Assembly (NCBI GenBank): GCA_003116975.1
Contig: BGKB01000062.1
Span: forward strand, 124,001-188,000
DNA from: Aurantiochytrium sp. KH105
Taxonomy: Eukaryota > Sar > Bigyra > Thraustochytrida > Thraustochytriidae
DNA length: 64,000 nucleotides
Direction of reading: 5' to 3'
How positions within the stretch are numbered: position 1 is the stretch's first letter; each line of letters opens with the position of its first letter. This document shows, piece after piece, positions 1 through 10,761 of this stretch. The translations under genes and the position numbers were made by a program. The notes under the pieces are model-generated. The model did no database searches. It had not been told where the DNA came from and saw nothing but the letters and a program-made list of their open reading frames with translations.

Positions 1-1790
1 GCAGAGCGGCCAAAGAGAAAAGGCGAGTTGACAACGAAGGCCCCGACACGAACTGGAATACTCACAATCGTCCCGAGCGTGCTGCTGCTAGCCCAAGCAA
101 ACGACAGCAACGCGTGGTAGGCAACGCGGACGGGTAAGAAAACGAGGTAAACGAGTCGACCGAGCGCTTGCAAGCCATCTGTCACAGAGCGCCACAAACG
201 TGCTAGCGTCCGCTTGATGGCCCGCTGCAAGTGATGACGCCGACGGCGTTGCCGCTTTCGCACAAAGGCGAGCTTGACGCGTTCCACAATGAGCACACCA
301 AGGTCCTTTAGTGCGTCACCCATGTGATGCAATCGATCGCTTGTGCGTTGCAGGTACGCACGGCCGCGACGCGCAAACGATTCAGCGTGCAAGAGCACAC
401 TGACAGCGAGGCGTTGCGGAAAAAAAAGTGCAGATCCACACAAATTGACAAGCATGGGCCAAACACGTACGGCGACCTTGCGAGCAAACGAAGCCACGCG
501 CATTGCGAAAAAGAGGGGCCAAAGCACAAAGAGACGCACAAGGAGCATTGCAGGAAGGTAGACGACCGGTGGCACAAAGAAACTAACAATATGACCGGCA
601 TGTGCCTGAAGCTCAGCCATGGTCATGACGTCCCAGATAATTTCCACATCTTTGTCGTCTGCGATACGCAAAAGTTGAACACTTCCACGTGTGCGGCGTT
701 GCTTTGATTTATCTTGCGCCGAGTACGCTCGCGCGCGATGTCTTTTATGTGCGCTTGACAGCGTGCGATTCCTTTTACTGACACCATCATTGTCGTTGTC
801 ACATTCTTCCAAGGCGTCGTCGCTTTCTCCTGCTTCTTGTTCAAGGTCATCGATCGCGCTGACTCTTTCCTCTTCTTCTTCTTCTTCTTCGTCTTCGTTC
901 TTACGGTAAGAATGCTGGCGACGACGCGAATGATGTGGTATGTGGTGACGACGATACTTTCTCTTGTGCTCTTGAACTTCTTGATCGATCAACTTGTGCC
1001 GCAAACCTTGTTGCGAAGAGCGTTGTTGTTGCAAAAGATGTTGCTGCCATGGATCTGCAACAGGGGTCGGCAGCTCAGAAACCTGTCCATCGTTTTGAAG
1101 ATGTAACATAACCTCACGTTGAATACGGCGTTGGAACTTGGCATCGTCGTCATCGTCCGTGCAGCCTTCGATGATGAGAACATCGTCAACTGGACCTGTG
1201 ACGCCTTCGCTCGCCTTTGCGACGATATCCATGATATCAGCCTCGTCGTCACACACCACGAGCGCCTGTCGCTTGGGAGATTTCGGAGCGGGACGCGCGG
1301 CCTTGGCTTTCCGCCTCGCACCGGTCGCTTGCTCCTGCTCCAGAAGAGGGAACTCTGGCACGGCCTCATCGTGATCACCCAGATATTCTGCTTGCTCCTG
1401 CGACTCGAGTAAGTTATCAGCATCGTAAGCATCGACAAGTTCACCAACCTCATCGAATGAAAAGTCGTTATCGTCAACATCTTCGTCGTATTCTTCATTG
1501 TTGTTGTTGTTATTGTGGTGGTGGTGTTGGTGGTGGTGTTGGTGGTTGTCGTTCAAGTGGAGGTGGTTGTGGCTGCGCCGCTCGAAGAATTGCTTGCCGC
1601 GGCCGTCACTGAGCTCGCTGTCGCTCTCGCTCGTAAAGTCCGAGCTCAGCGTCGCCTGCGAGCGACGGTTTGCTGCCAGCTCGCGCGCCCTGCTCTCCTT
1701 CGCGGACCTCGCCGCGCTCCGCCGCTCCAGGTGCCCGTGCGCCACCGTTGCGCCGCGCCCGGCCGCCTTATTTCTGCGGATGCCGGTCAT
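1..1790 (-). CDS. Large membrane protein of unknown function, 3' end cut by window edge
   Basis: One reading frame stays open from an ATG at 1790 down to base 3 with no stop, giving at least 596 codons. The stop codon lies outside the window. I do not recognise the family. The first ~75 residues are Arg/Ser/Ala-rich. A His/Asn-rich tract follows (about residues 80-97), then an acidic region with an Asp/Glu-rich start and a run of eight Glu near 298-307. Basic Arg/His/Lys clusters surround residues 260-295. Strongly hydrophobic segments occur at about 395-430, 440-460 and 540-565, so the protein is probably an integral membrane protein with a long charged cytosolic N-terminus. No intron is needed. 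The frame is also open upstream of 1790, but 1790 is the first ATG I found there. It is tandem to and far downstream of the gene at 4973-6214. The exact start is less certain than the frame. Confidence 0.75.
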   Translation of the reverse strand, partial: MTGIRRNKAAGRGATVAHGHLERRSAARSAKESRARELAANRRSQATLSSDFTSESDSELSDGRGKQFFERRSHNHLHLNDNHQHHHQHHHHNNNNNNEEYDEDVDDNDFSFDEVGELVDAYDADNLLESQEQAEYLGDHDEAVPEFPLLEQEQATGARRKAKAARPAPKSPKRQALVVCDDEADIMDIVAKASEGVTGPVDDVLIIEGCTDDDDDAKFQRRIQREVMLHLQNDGQVSELPTPVADPWQQHLLQQQRSSQQGLRHKLIDQEVQEHKRKYRRHHIPHHSRRRQHSYRKNEDEEEEEEEERVSAIDDLEQEAGESDDALEECDNDNDGVSKRNRTLSSAHKRHRARAYSAQDKSKQRRTRGSVQLLRIADDKDVEIIWDVMTMAELQAHAGHIVSFFVPPVVYLPAMLLVRLFVLWPLFFAMRVASFARKVAVRVWPMLVNLCGSALFFPQRLAVSVLLHAESFARRGRAYLQRTSDRLHHMGDALKDLGVLIVERVKLAFVRKRQRRRRHHLQRAIKRTLARLWRSVTDGLQALGRLVYLVFLPVRVAYHALLSFAWASSSTLGTIVSIPVRVGAFVVNSPFLFGRS

Positions 1791-4700
1791 GGCGCCCGCC
1801 CGCGCCTCGCACGCCGCGCCGCGCCTGGCCTGGCCTCCCCTCGCCGCGCTGCGAGCGGGGACGAGCGGGCGCAAGCGGGCACGACGCGCCTCCTGCGCTC
1901 GCCTTCCGCGCGCAGGTACGGCCTCTGCCGCCGCACGCGCCCGAGCAGCGCCGCGTGCACGCGCCCACTGTGCAACGCAAAAGGGCTCTGCTATTTTCTG
2001 CTACAACTGCCCACCTAACAGTAAGGCCTACAGCCCGTGCTCGCTCTCGCGCTTACCGCTGTAGTTAGGGTCCGGTTTTGGTTTGAGAGAGACACAATAC
2101 TAATTTTCACTTTGAGATAATACAACTATCATGCATACAGGGCCAGCGAAGGCGACCAAGGAAGGTAGGAGGCGTGGCTGCAATTCGAGGAAGAGGTCAG
2201 TCAGTACCATGGGGCGTCCGCGAAGGAGGACAAGCACACGAGAGAGCGAGCGAGCGAGCATGTGATGCCGACAAAGCCTCAGACAGAAATCTCATTAGCG
2301 CATTCTTGATTCTCAGCCAGACTTTGTCTGTCAAAAGGTCTCCAAAGAATTTTTTTCTTCACCGGCGATGTAACGATACACAGCTCGCGCGCACTCGTGG
2401 GTGCCCATTATATGAATGAATGAACATACCTCGACCAAAGCCAGCATCTGAGAACAACGCCATGAGCCGAATCAATCAATTCAGGTTCCTGTTGCACACC
2501 AAGAGGTCAAAGTTAGCTAAGTTTCTACCGATGCATCACGTCTCCTCTTTCCAAAACCCTCCGCAAGTGGTGAATGTCCGGTCAGAATTGAGCGACGTCA
2601 GATCCTCCGCGCCGCCCACCCGTTCCGATGACGAGTCGCTCTACGCTATCATGACGGCTCGAGAAACTGTGAATGCAGTGACCCCGAGTGCTTTTTATAA
2701 GATAGCGAGCGTCACGGCGTGACTGGATGATCTTTTGGTGCTTCTTCCCCTCTGCCCACTCTGAAAGAAAACCAATCGATCTCGTTGACTCGTCCGGCCG
2801 GACCCTTCCACCACAGCAGCACGCCCCCACCACCATCTTTCTTCGTTCTCCCAACCACGTGTTTGGTGACTTTGGTCCGCGACGAGAGCATGACTCCTTT
2901 GTTATCTCTTGCTCGATGCTTGAAACGGATTGTGATTGCCATCAGAAATCTCACTTAGCGAGTCTCACTTAGACCCTCTCTTGGGGTCTATCTGAAGGTG
3001 TCCTAAGGTTTGAACATCACGGGCAAATCACAATCCAGCATCCAATGAACAGGTGATCCCAAAGTCACGATTCTCTTCGTAGCTCCAACCTCAATGAACA
3101 ACCTCAGAATAGCAACGTTTTCCACTTCACAGGCAGACCGCATCGTGGCGGTGCCCAATCAGAAGCCAAGCGTTATAAGGAATCCTCATGGGTCGCGCGC
3201 ACGGGTACGATGCGGCCAGCCCATCGCCTCGCTTTCTCTCGCTCCCTCTCTCACTTGCCGCCACGCTCGAGGAGCAAGCACGTACCTTGTATACAAACAA
3301 GCAGAGTAAATATATACAGATTGGCCTTGCCAATGCGACAGCGTTTTGCAATGTCTGTTTCGCCAATCACAAAAGAAAGGTGCCTGATGTTAGTTGACGG
3401 TTCATGTGAGGTGCTTGCGTAAGTGCAGTGAAGCAGCAGACACAATCTTTTCTCTCTCTCTCCCTCTTCCTTCACGAACGTGGTACACCGCAGGAAACGA
3501 CCTTGGGCGAACCGCGTCTGGACGGGAATCAGCTCTTTGTGGTATTTCATGGGTGATCAATAACACGGTTCAAAGTATATGGTCTTCCTCTTCCGCGCCC
3601 AGATTCCGCGAGTATACCTCCCTCGTGGTCTCTCTCTCTCTCTCTCCAATAATCATCCCTTTCCCAATGTCGCACCGAAGCGCGCACTGACTCAGCCTGC
3701 CAACAGAGAGACCTCAGGAAAAGGTATCGACACGGAGGATTCGAGTCTACGCTCGTCAAAGCAAAATTTGGTCCTCACGGGTCTCCCTCTCGACGTGGCA
3801 ATACACACCGTCGATAGTAGCAGCAGTAGCAGCCGCCTTCTTCCCTTTCTTGGAGAAAAGAAAAAGGAGAAGGAGACCAGAAAGGCCAGAGTTCCAAGGG
3901 TCGAGATTTCCACACACCAACTCTTTCTCTCTCGTCTCGCCCTTATGGGATGTCCGAGTAGACAACGGATACTATCAGCACAAGCCACGGCGGGGGCCCG
4001 AAGGCGTCCGACTCGCCGGCTGGCTGAGGCAACGTAGACCCGGGTGGTGTCTTGCACATGATTGACAGAGCATTGCGCCATCCCACATGTCCGTCGACCA
4101 GACTACAAAAGAGTCCAGCCGCCGCTCGCGGGCGCCGATGCTTATGGTCGTGCGTCTTCAACTCCTTTCCCCTCCCCTTTCACCCTTCCTCTGCTCTGCT
4201 TGCTCTTCGAGCTCGTCTTCTTGGACGTACCGTTCGTCAGGCAAGGCATCTTGATAATGGCGCCGCCATCGACCTCGCACGACGCACGACTTGCGTCGCG
4301 CGCCACACACGTCGAGGAGACCGCGCCGCCGCGGGCTGCGGTACGAGACCGGCAGCCCGCGGGCGATCGAGGTCTGCCCCGCGCGCCGCGGCGGCCTGGC
4401 GGCCACAGGCGGTCGTGGTTGGGGGCTTGCTTTCTTGGGCTGCCGTCTCGCGGAGTCTCGCAGCCACGCAATCTCTGGCGCCCTTCCGCGCCGAAGTTAG
4501 TGCGGTGACGGCCATCCATTTTGAGGAAGCGGTTTACTAGACTTCTGCCAGCTACTTGTCTCTCACGCGATGACAAGACGACCTTGCCTTGGTGGTTGGG
4601 GTGGTGCTGGTGATTGGACGGCGATCTTGGTGATAGGGATGGATGGTGGGTGAGTGGCTCGAGTTGGACTGTGCTGTAATGACGTTGCGACGGTTTTCTT

Positions 4701-4972
4701 ACGTGTTTCGTCAGTGTTTCGTGCAAGAACCTTGTTGATGACGGGTCTCATTCGCACCCACGACCAACTTGGAGAGATCTCAGGGGAACCAAGGGTCTAC
4801 AGGATCTAGTCAGGCCCACTTTTCCATTTTTTTTCCTATGATGATGAAGAGTGAGTGTGTCAAGACAAGGAGACAAGGACGAAATTGATTCCTTTCGTGC
4901 CCAGTTATGCAAAATTCTTTGACAATTCGATCCAAGCAGGAAAGACAAGCAGCTGAGCGAGCGCTCAACAAT
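1791..4972. other. 3.2-kb intergenic region, no supported gene
   Basis: I found no conserved protein here. The largest ORFs are under 200 codons, mostly start at non-ATG codons and are GC-rich shadows. One ATG-started 100-codon ORF (2420-2722, +) follows a TATA-like stretch but matches nothing I know. CT-rich microsatellites lie near 3454-3470 and 3634-3651. The part next to 1790 is the probable promoter of the truncated membrane protein. The part near 4973 is the 3' flank of the prenyl synthase gene. Confidence 0.5.
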
Positions 4973-6214
4973 TTACTTGGAACGCTTGTAGATCTTGTGG
5001 AGAAGCGCGTAAAAGATCTCCTTTGGCACAGTGGTGACCTTGGCCTCAATGTCGGAGCAAATCTCCTTGTAGATGCTCTCCTCGTACTCGTGGTAAATGT
5101 CGGCCAGCTTGAGCTCGTTGTAGATGCCCTTGACGGTCTTGATGCACTCCTCGTCATCCTTGGCGTAGTTGGCCTTAAGGACCTCCTTTTGCTCGGCAGA
5201 GGCACGCGTGAGGGCCTGGGTGACGAGCCAGCTGCACTTGCCGTCCTGGATGTCGGTGCCAATCTTGCCAATGACCTCTGGCTCGCCGTAGCAGTCAAGG
5301 TAGTCGTCCTGGACCTGAAAGTAGACGCCCATCTTGACGCAAATGTCGCAAGCCACGTCGAGGCTCTCCTTGTCGCGCACACCAGCGACGGCCATGCCAA
5401 AGGCAATGGGCGCGTAAAAAGAGTAAAAAGCAGTCTTGTACTTGACAATCTTGTAGTGGCGCTCGCTTGTGTACAGGTCCAGGTTGATCGGGCCCTGCGG
5501 CGGCTGCGTGGACAAATCGAGGAACTGGCCCATCTCGGTCTGGTACGTGGTCTCGGTCATGATGCGGTGCACGTGCAAAAAGAGGTCAGGGTCCTCGTCC
5601 GCAAACATCTTGTAGAGAAGAACATCAACCTGGGTCATGAGAATGAGAGCATCGTTGACGGCGATAAAGCCAACGTCCTCGTTCTTGTACCAGCACGGCT
5701 GACCGCGGCGGGTGATGGACGAATCCATGAGATCGTCCGAAACCAAAAAGGAGGCCTGGAGCCACTCAATGCACCAGCCGAGAACAGCAGACTGCGCGCG
5801 AATGGTCTCCTCGTCCTTGGTGGACGACTTGCCCTGGAACTTGGCGATCTCCAGTGCAGCATGCACCACGGTGAGACCACGGTTCAGCTTGCCGCCCGGC
5901 ACATTGTAGTCGAGCATGCGCTGCATGGGCTTGGAAATGAGCTCCGTCAGCTCGTACTCGCTGAGGTCGCCGCAGAGCTCCTCGGCGAGGCCCTTGAAGA
6001 CATCGATGAAGCCGGGCTTCTTGGCCGCGTCAAAGGTGCCGGCCTTGGCCACGCCCTTGCCGCCCTGGAGCACCACGGGGCCCTCTCCGCTGCCCGAGAT
6101 CGCCTTGGACTTCTTGCCCAGGAGCACGCCCGCGCCGAAGATGCCGGCCACGGCCGCCACCGCGGCCACCGCCGCCAGCGCCACCTGCGCGTTGCTGCCC
6201 TCGCCCTGCGTCAT
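4973..6214 (-). CDS. FPS: Farnesyl/geranylgeranyl diphosphate synthase, membrane-anchored
   Basis: 413-residue type I (eukaryotic) trans-isoprenyl diphosphate synthase. Such enzymes condense IPP with allylic diphosphates to feed sterol, quinone and carotenoid synthesis. The first aspartate-rich motif is DDLMD at 160-164 and the second is DDYLD at 303-307. Between them lie the expected substrate-binding features: RRG at 169-171, the MGQFLDL region at 228-234 and KYKTAFYSF at 258-266. An Ala/Val-rich hydrophobic stretch at about 11-33 followed by KK looks like a membrane anchor, unusual for the normally soluble FPPS. The residue five before the first Asp motif is Ser155 rather than the usual Phe, while Phe156 is kept. 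In avian FPPS, substitution at that position lengthens the product, so GGPP synthesis is possible. ATG start, no intron. It is divergent from the SET gene at 7358. Confidence 0.95.
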   Translation of the reverse strand: MTQGEGSNAQVALAAVAAVAAVAGIFGAGVLLGKKSKAISGSGEGPVVLQGGKGVAKAGTFDAAKKPGFIDVFKGLAEELCGDLSEYELTELISKPMQRMLDYNVPGGKLNRGLTVVHAALEIAKFQGKSSTKDEETIRAQSAVLGWCIEWLQASFLVSDDLMDSSITRRGQPCWYKNEDVGFIAVNDALILMTQVDVLLYKMFADEDPDLFLHVHRIMTETTYQTEMGQFLDLSTQPPQGPINLDLYTSERHYKIVKYKTAFYSFYAPIAFGMAVAGVRDKESLDVACDICVKMGVYFQVQDDYLDCYGEPEVIGKIGTDIQDGKCSWLVTQALTRASAEQKEVLKANYAKDDEECIKTVKGIYNELKLADIYHEYEESIYKEICSDIEAKVTTVPKEIFYALLHKIYKRSK

Positions 6215-7357
6215 CTTTCCCCTTGCTGCGTCGCGAGATCACCCCGAATGTTGGCGCGTCCCGACCGTGTGCCCGAGCGCGTGCGCGCCGCCTCGATTTC
6301 CGCTTCTCGCGCTCGATGCCCGAGGCCGCCGGCCGCCGCGCTCGCGTTCGCAGACAGGACCCGGCCGAGCAGCGCGCGCTTGCGAGTTTGCTCGCTAGCT
6401 AGCTGGCTTGCTAGCTTGCTTGCGTGTCGCCTGCGCGTGTCTTGCTGCTTCCGTCTCTCATTCATCATTCACATGTGAGTGCGCAGTCTCTCCTCACTGC
6501 TGCATCAGTCTCGCCTGCGCAGTGTGTGCGCAGCGTCAAGAAGATTGCGCAATGCTCGCGTCACTCGCTCTCCTCATAGCGGCGCTGTGAGCGCGGCCGC
6601 CCGGCGGCTTGCGAGACCGCGGCGAGGTCGAGGTCGAGGTCGAGGTCGGGCGTGGTGCTGCAAGGGGAGGAAAGGCAAGCGTGGCATCGACAGCGAGCAG
6701 AGGAGGTGGGTTGGGTTGGATGGACTTGGGAGGGAGCGAGATGTTGAGCATGAGGAGCAAGCTACAATCTGCATTCGCGTGGTTTTCGAAGCAGAGACGC
6801 AGACCAGCTCGACCCGCCCGAGCCGGCGTAGCTCTGACCTGGGAGTAAATGTCGCCGAAGTAGAATACATTGAATGCAAAAACAATCAATCGTGGCGAGT
6901 CAATCCGGTCGTCCTTGCTTTTTTCTCTGCGCGCAATCCCTTTCTCCTACATTCCGACTCGAGGAGAATGGTGAGCTCGATCTCTCTCCTTCGACAACCC
7001 ACATTTTATTCTTCCATTGGCGATGGCCGCGGCAGTGGCGGCGGCAGCAGAAAACTCGAAGAGATTCAATCAGCTTCTGCGTCCTCCGACGACACAGCAA
7101 GACTCGTGCTGTGCTTGCTTCCTGCCTACATCAGCAGAAGATTTGACAAAACCAAGGCGGGCCTGATATCCTGGAGACGCGAGGCAAAATAGCCCCGCCA
7201 CTCCGTGGAGCCAAAAACCCGACAAGCAGCGCGCTCGCGAGCGTCCGTGCCGAGCGCGCGGGTGCGGCGGCGTCAGCGGCGTGGTGGACGCTGCTGGCGG
7301 GGTCGCGTTGCGGCACCGACACTGTCGAGCGTGCCGGAAACTGCGCCGCCGTCGGTC
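6215..7357. promoter_or_regulatory. Shared upstream region of the prenyl synthase and SET genes
   Basis: This 1.1-kb region separates two divergent genes, so it must hold both promoters and leaders. It is GC-rich and carries a hexamer repeat of the GAGGTC type at about 6624-6648 and CTAGC-rich sequence near 6393-6415. ORFs here are short and unrecognised. I could not identify specific binding sites. Confidence 0.45.
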
Positions 7358-10273
7358 ATGTCCGGCGCAACGGGCGGCGTCGAGAAGCCCCTCCACGGCA
7401 CGGCCGCCAGCGCTGGCGGCGCGAGCGAGGGCGACGACGGGGTGGCCAATGGCCACGGCAGCGAGGCCGACAATATTCAGGATGTGCCGAACGAGGACCT
7501 CGATGAAGTTCTCAAGCTTGATGCCGACGCCGTCAAGGCGATCCGGGACGCTTCTAATGCCATGCAGGCGCAGCGGGAGCGCGAGCAAAAGACGCCGCTC
7601 GAATTTCTCGCCCAAGTGGCGGCGGCAGCTGCCGCTGAAGACCTCGTCACTACCCTGATGCGCACCGAGAGCGCCATGATGTTGCCTCGATGGTGCCTGG
7701 GCCTCGGCAATGGACATTTTCGCCAAAACGAGTACGATGCCGCGCGCGCCTCGTACGAAGCGGCCCTCCTCGTCCTCGTTTGCCTCTCGCGAGTCCTTCG
7801 CAGGTCGACGTGCACCTATGTCGATAATTCGGACGGCATACGCGTCTTTGAATTTTCTGCGCACCGATGCGAAGATCAAAGCGATGAAGGAGAGCTGCAG
7901 ATTCTCCATCAAGCTGCAGTTGTCGTGCGAAATGCGGGCATCACGCTTTGCCAAATGGAAAAGTGGGCCAAGGCCGAGCAATACCTGCTCGAGGCGTCAA
8001 TGTTCAGGTCCACTGGCATGGAGGTCAAGACCTATTTCTGGAAGAGCATGGCGCAGCTTCGTCTGCAAAAGTACTCTTGTGCGGTAAGCTCAGTGGATCA
8101 AGCAGAGAGCATCGGTGCCTTTGGCCGGCGCCAGATGCTCTCCAAGCGCCTGCATCGCCGCAACGCCAAGATGCTGCGTGATCCGGTCTTTGGTGTCCAG
8201 GCCGCCCAATGTCGCGTGCTCTTTGGTGAACAGGTCACTGGCATGTATCAGTTTCAGAACATGTTGCGCGAGCAAGAGCCGGGCAAGAATCATCTCGAGT
8301 ACAATCTCGATGGCGTCACGCGGAGTCACGTTCGACCAGAAACAAGCGCGCCCTCTGAGGAAATTGCCTTGGACGCCATCAAGGCTGCTGCCAAGAATGA
8401 GGCTACTGCTGCTGCTGCTGCTGCTGCTGAGATCGAGGCTGCGACTGGAACCGTGACCCAGACCGGGGCCGAGACCGTGACCGAAACCGAAACCGAAACC
8501 GAGACCGAGGATGTCCGCCACGTGGACGGACTCGTGGCTGCGCGCGAGTACCGGGAAGGCGACATTGTCTTTGTGGCCAAGGCGCTCGCGTGCGGACTGG
8601 AGACTGTGACGGACCGGGCCTTTGTGCGCTTCGGCTCGGAAACGTCCATTTCGACCATGTACACCCAGCTCCACGATCTGATGATGGATCGCAAGTCGGC
8701 TGCCAAACAGCAGCACCTTTTGCGAAGGTTCTGTCAGTTTCTCATGGGCAACAGCGGGAACGACCCTACGGAGTACGACATGATGAGAGACACGTGCGTT
8801 CAAATCGCTGAGGGCATGGGCGCCCTCCAAGCGAACGGCGAGATCGATCATAGCAAAGTTGCGCGCGAGCTCATGAAGCAAGAAGCTCTGTGCGCGGAGC
8901 TCTTTGGCGAGTACTTTCAAGATTCCCAAGACCAGGTTCGCCAGATTCTCGACGACGTCGGCTTTTTAGCCAAAGGAAAAGGCGCGATTGACGACAGTAG
9001 CAGAGGTAGTGGCAATGGTAGCGGCACCTTGTCGGCGCCCGCTGCCACCGGTGCTTCTTCTTCTACCAAGAGCCCTGCGACCGGGCCTACGAACGCGAAG
9101 TCACTCGTTCTCGAAAACACGCGCTGCGAAAAGCTTTTGCAAGAATTTTGCAGTGAAAACGGTCTTGGATCGAGGCGCGTCCTCACAACTGCAAGTAGCG
9201 CACAAATAGACGCCTTTGTGCGCTTTAGCATGGAGCACCCCGAGGTCGATCCTTTTGCCACAGCACTTGTGGCACGCGCAGACAATGATGCCGTGCTTCG
9301 CGAGCGCGTCCTCGGACTGCCCGCGACACACAAGGGATGCGAACCTGCAAGTGACTGCTCGTCCGGGGAAGCCCGTATTCGACGCGTGTCTTTGCTGCAC
9401 CGCGTCACCTCGTACGATTTCAAGAATGGCGCCGACATGCTCCTCAGTAAAAGTCAATGTCCCGTCGAGGTGTCTACGCGACGCACGTGTCTGTGGGAGC
9501 AGCCAACCCTACTCGGTCACAGCTGCGTGCCCAACACACGGCGATTGCATTTTGGCCACCTTTGTTTTGTGCAAGCTGCACGCTACATTCCCAAGGGGGC
9601 GCCGCTGACGGCGTGCTACACACCGTCAACGTACTTTGGCCCGTCAGTGGAGCTGGCGCAAAAGTATGGATTCCGCTGCTGTTGCGAATACTGCAAGTGC
9701 GGAGGTCGCGAGGCTCCGCGGGACGTAGAGGTCCGCAAGTGGAAAGAGGTCTTTTTCGAAAAGGTCTTGCCCAAGTTCAGCCCGGACCTTTCTTTTGCAG
9801 TGGCGCAAAAGCATGCTGACTACGCCGTCAAGTTATTGGCCAAGCTCGAGAGTTTGGTGGTCAAGTGGACTGAAACCTTGGCAGGGTCCATTTCTCACGA
9901 AACGGGAAAACTCCTCATGCGAGTACACTTCCTCGAAGTCTATTATGCGCTTATCAATGCGCTCGAACGCCGTTCTGAGTCGGAGTTGCGCGTCGTGGCT
10001 TTGACCCTGCGAGAGCGCCGCATCCGCAAAGACTGCCTGGAGCAGCTTGGTCTGCTCACGCTCATTTGCAAGCATTACATCACGGTAGAGAACGACCCGG
10101 AAAAGGCCCAGTTGCTTCTCCCGCTTGAGACGGAGGCTATTCGTCAGCTATGCTTTGCTCATGATCGGATGAACTCCAAACTGATCTCCTTTATAATGCG
10201 CACACTCCTGTACATTGTGGACTTCCCTTCCTCTGACATTGTGCCGCCGGGTCTTTTTCCCAGTGGAAACTGA
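7358..10273 (+). CDS. TPR and SET-domain protein (SMYD-like lysine methyltransferase)
   Basis: 971 residues counted from the ATG at 7358; the frame is open further upstream but without an ATG. The N-terminal half has tetratricopeptide-like helices (about 100-260) with typical spacing. A SET core begins near residue 385 at HVDGLVAAREYREGDIVF, which resembles the SET-I strand. After a long Ser/Gly/Ala-rich insertion it resumes with the HSCVPN motif at 721-726, KGAPLTACY near 747-755 and a post-SET cysteine cluster (FRCCCEYCKC, about 771-781). This split arrangement and a helical C-terminus are typical of SMYD/SET-TPR proteins that methylate lysines in histones or cytosolic proteins. There is no canonical MYND finger in the insert. 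A low-complexity Thr-Glu tract precedes the SET part (about 374-386). No intron is needed. Confidence 0.88.
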   Translation: MSGATGGVEKPLHGTAASAGGASEGDDGVANGHGSEADNIQDVPNEDLDEVLKLDADAVKAIRDASNAMQAQREREQKTPLEFLAQVAAAAAAEDLVTTLMRTESAMMLPRWCLGLGNGHFRQNEYDAARASYEAALLVLVCLSRVLRRSTCTYVDNSDGIRVFEFSAHRCEDQSDEGELQILHQAAVVVRNAGITLCQMEKWAKAEQYLLEASMFRSTGMEVKTYFWKSMAQLRLQKYSCAVSSVDQAESIGAFGRRQMLSKRLHRRNAKMLRDPVFGVQAAQCRVLFGEQVTGMYQFQNMLREQEPGKNHLEYNLDGVTRSHVRPETSAPSEEIALDAIKAAAKNEATAAAAAAAEIEAATGTVTQTGAETVTETETETETEDVRHVDGLVAAREYREGDIVFVAKALACGLETVTDRAFVRFGSETSISTMYTQLHDLMMDRKSAAKQQHLLRRFCQFLMGNSGNDPTEYDMMRDTCVQIAEGMGALQANGEIDHSKVARELMKQEALCAELFGEYFQDSQDQVRQILDDVGFLAKGKGAIDDSSRGSGNGSGTLSAPAATGASSSTKSPATGPTNAKSLVLENTRCEKLLQEFCSENGLGSRRVLTTASSAQIDAFVRFSMEHPEVDPFATALVARADNDAVLRERVLGLPATHKGCEPASDCSSGEARIRRVSLLHRVTSYDFKNGADMLLSKSQCPVEVSTRRTCLWEQPTLLGHSCVPNTRRLHFGHLCFVQAARYIPKGAPLTACYTPSTYFGPSVELAQKYGFRCCCEYCKCGGREAPRDVEVRKWKEVFFEKVLPKFSPDLSFAVAQKHADYAVKLLAKLESLVVKWTETLAGSISHETGKLLMRVHFLEVYYALINALERRSESELRVVALTLRERRIRKDCLEQLGLLTLICKHYITVENDPEKAQLLLPLETEAIRQLCFAHDRMNSKLISFIMRTLLYIVDFPSSDIVPPGLFPSGN

Positions 10274-10761
10274 TCAAGCCGCATCTCGTTGACTCGTTAG
10301 CTCGTTGACTTTGTCGCAGCCGCTCTTCTTCTTCTTCTTCTTCTTGATGACGAACGAGCAAGAGAGCTTCTTTAGTAAAATTCGTATGCATCTACAAATG
10401 ATTGACGTTTGTGAGTCTTGCTCGCGTGAAATTCTAGCCGCCTCGGTGAACAATGTTTTGCTGATCTCAGCCCGCCTGTCCTTTCCAAAACAAGCAACGC
10501 AGCTGTCAGTGTCGCGACTGCAGAGACAAGAACTTTTCCGACGACAAAAGATTGGCCCGACGAGGTGGCCTGAGTAGGCCTGGTCGTAGTAGCCCAGTAT
10601 AGATCTGTTTTTTCTTTCCTGTTTGGTTTTTCGAGGTTTTTCCGACGGGTTTCTCGTTTTTTTCCAATGCAGCCTGGCTGACTGACGATCGGGCGCGCGC
10701 GTCGTCGAAAGTGTCTATGGCGGCGGCAAACAGAACTGCAAAGAGGGTCTGACGTCAGACT
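10274..10761. other. Intergenic spacer between SET and EF-hand genes
   Basis: Tandem spacer containing the 3' flank of the SET gene and the leader of the EF-hand gene. A TTC triplet run lies at about 10324-10345. A 76-codon ATG ORF begins at 10347 but has no recognisable features. T-rich sequence occurs around 10605-10665. Confidence 0.45.

Noticed and set aside
2420-2722. 100-codon ATG ORF after a TATA-like stretch
   Set aside because: No domain or family resemblance and mixed codon use; may be real, but sequence alone does not support it.
4907-6478. 523-codon plus-strand ORF opposite the prenyl synthase
   Set aside because: Antisense shadow of a clearly conserved gene.
10347-10577. 76-codon ATG ORF after the SET gene
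   Set aside because: Lies in the expected 3' flank, no recognisable features.
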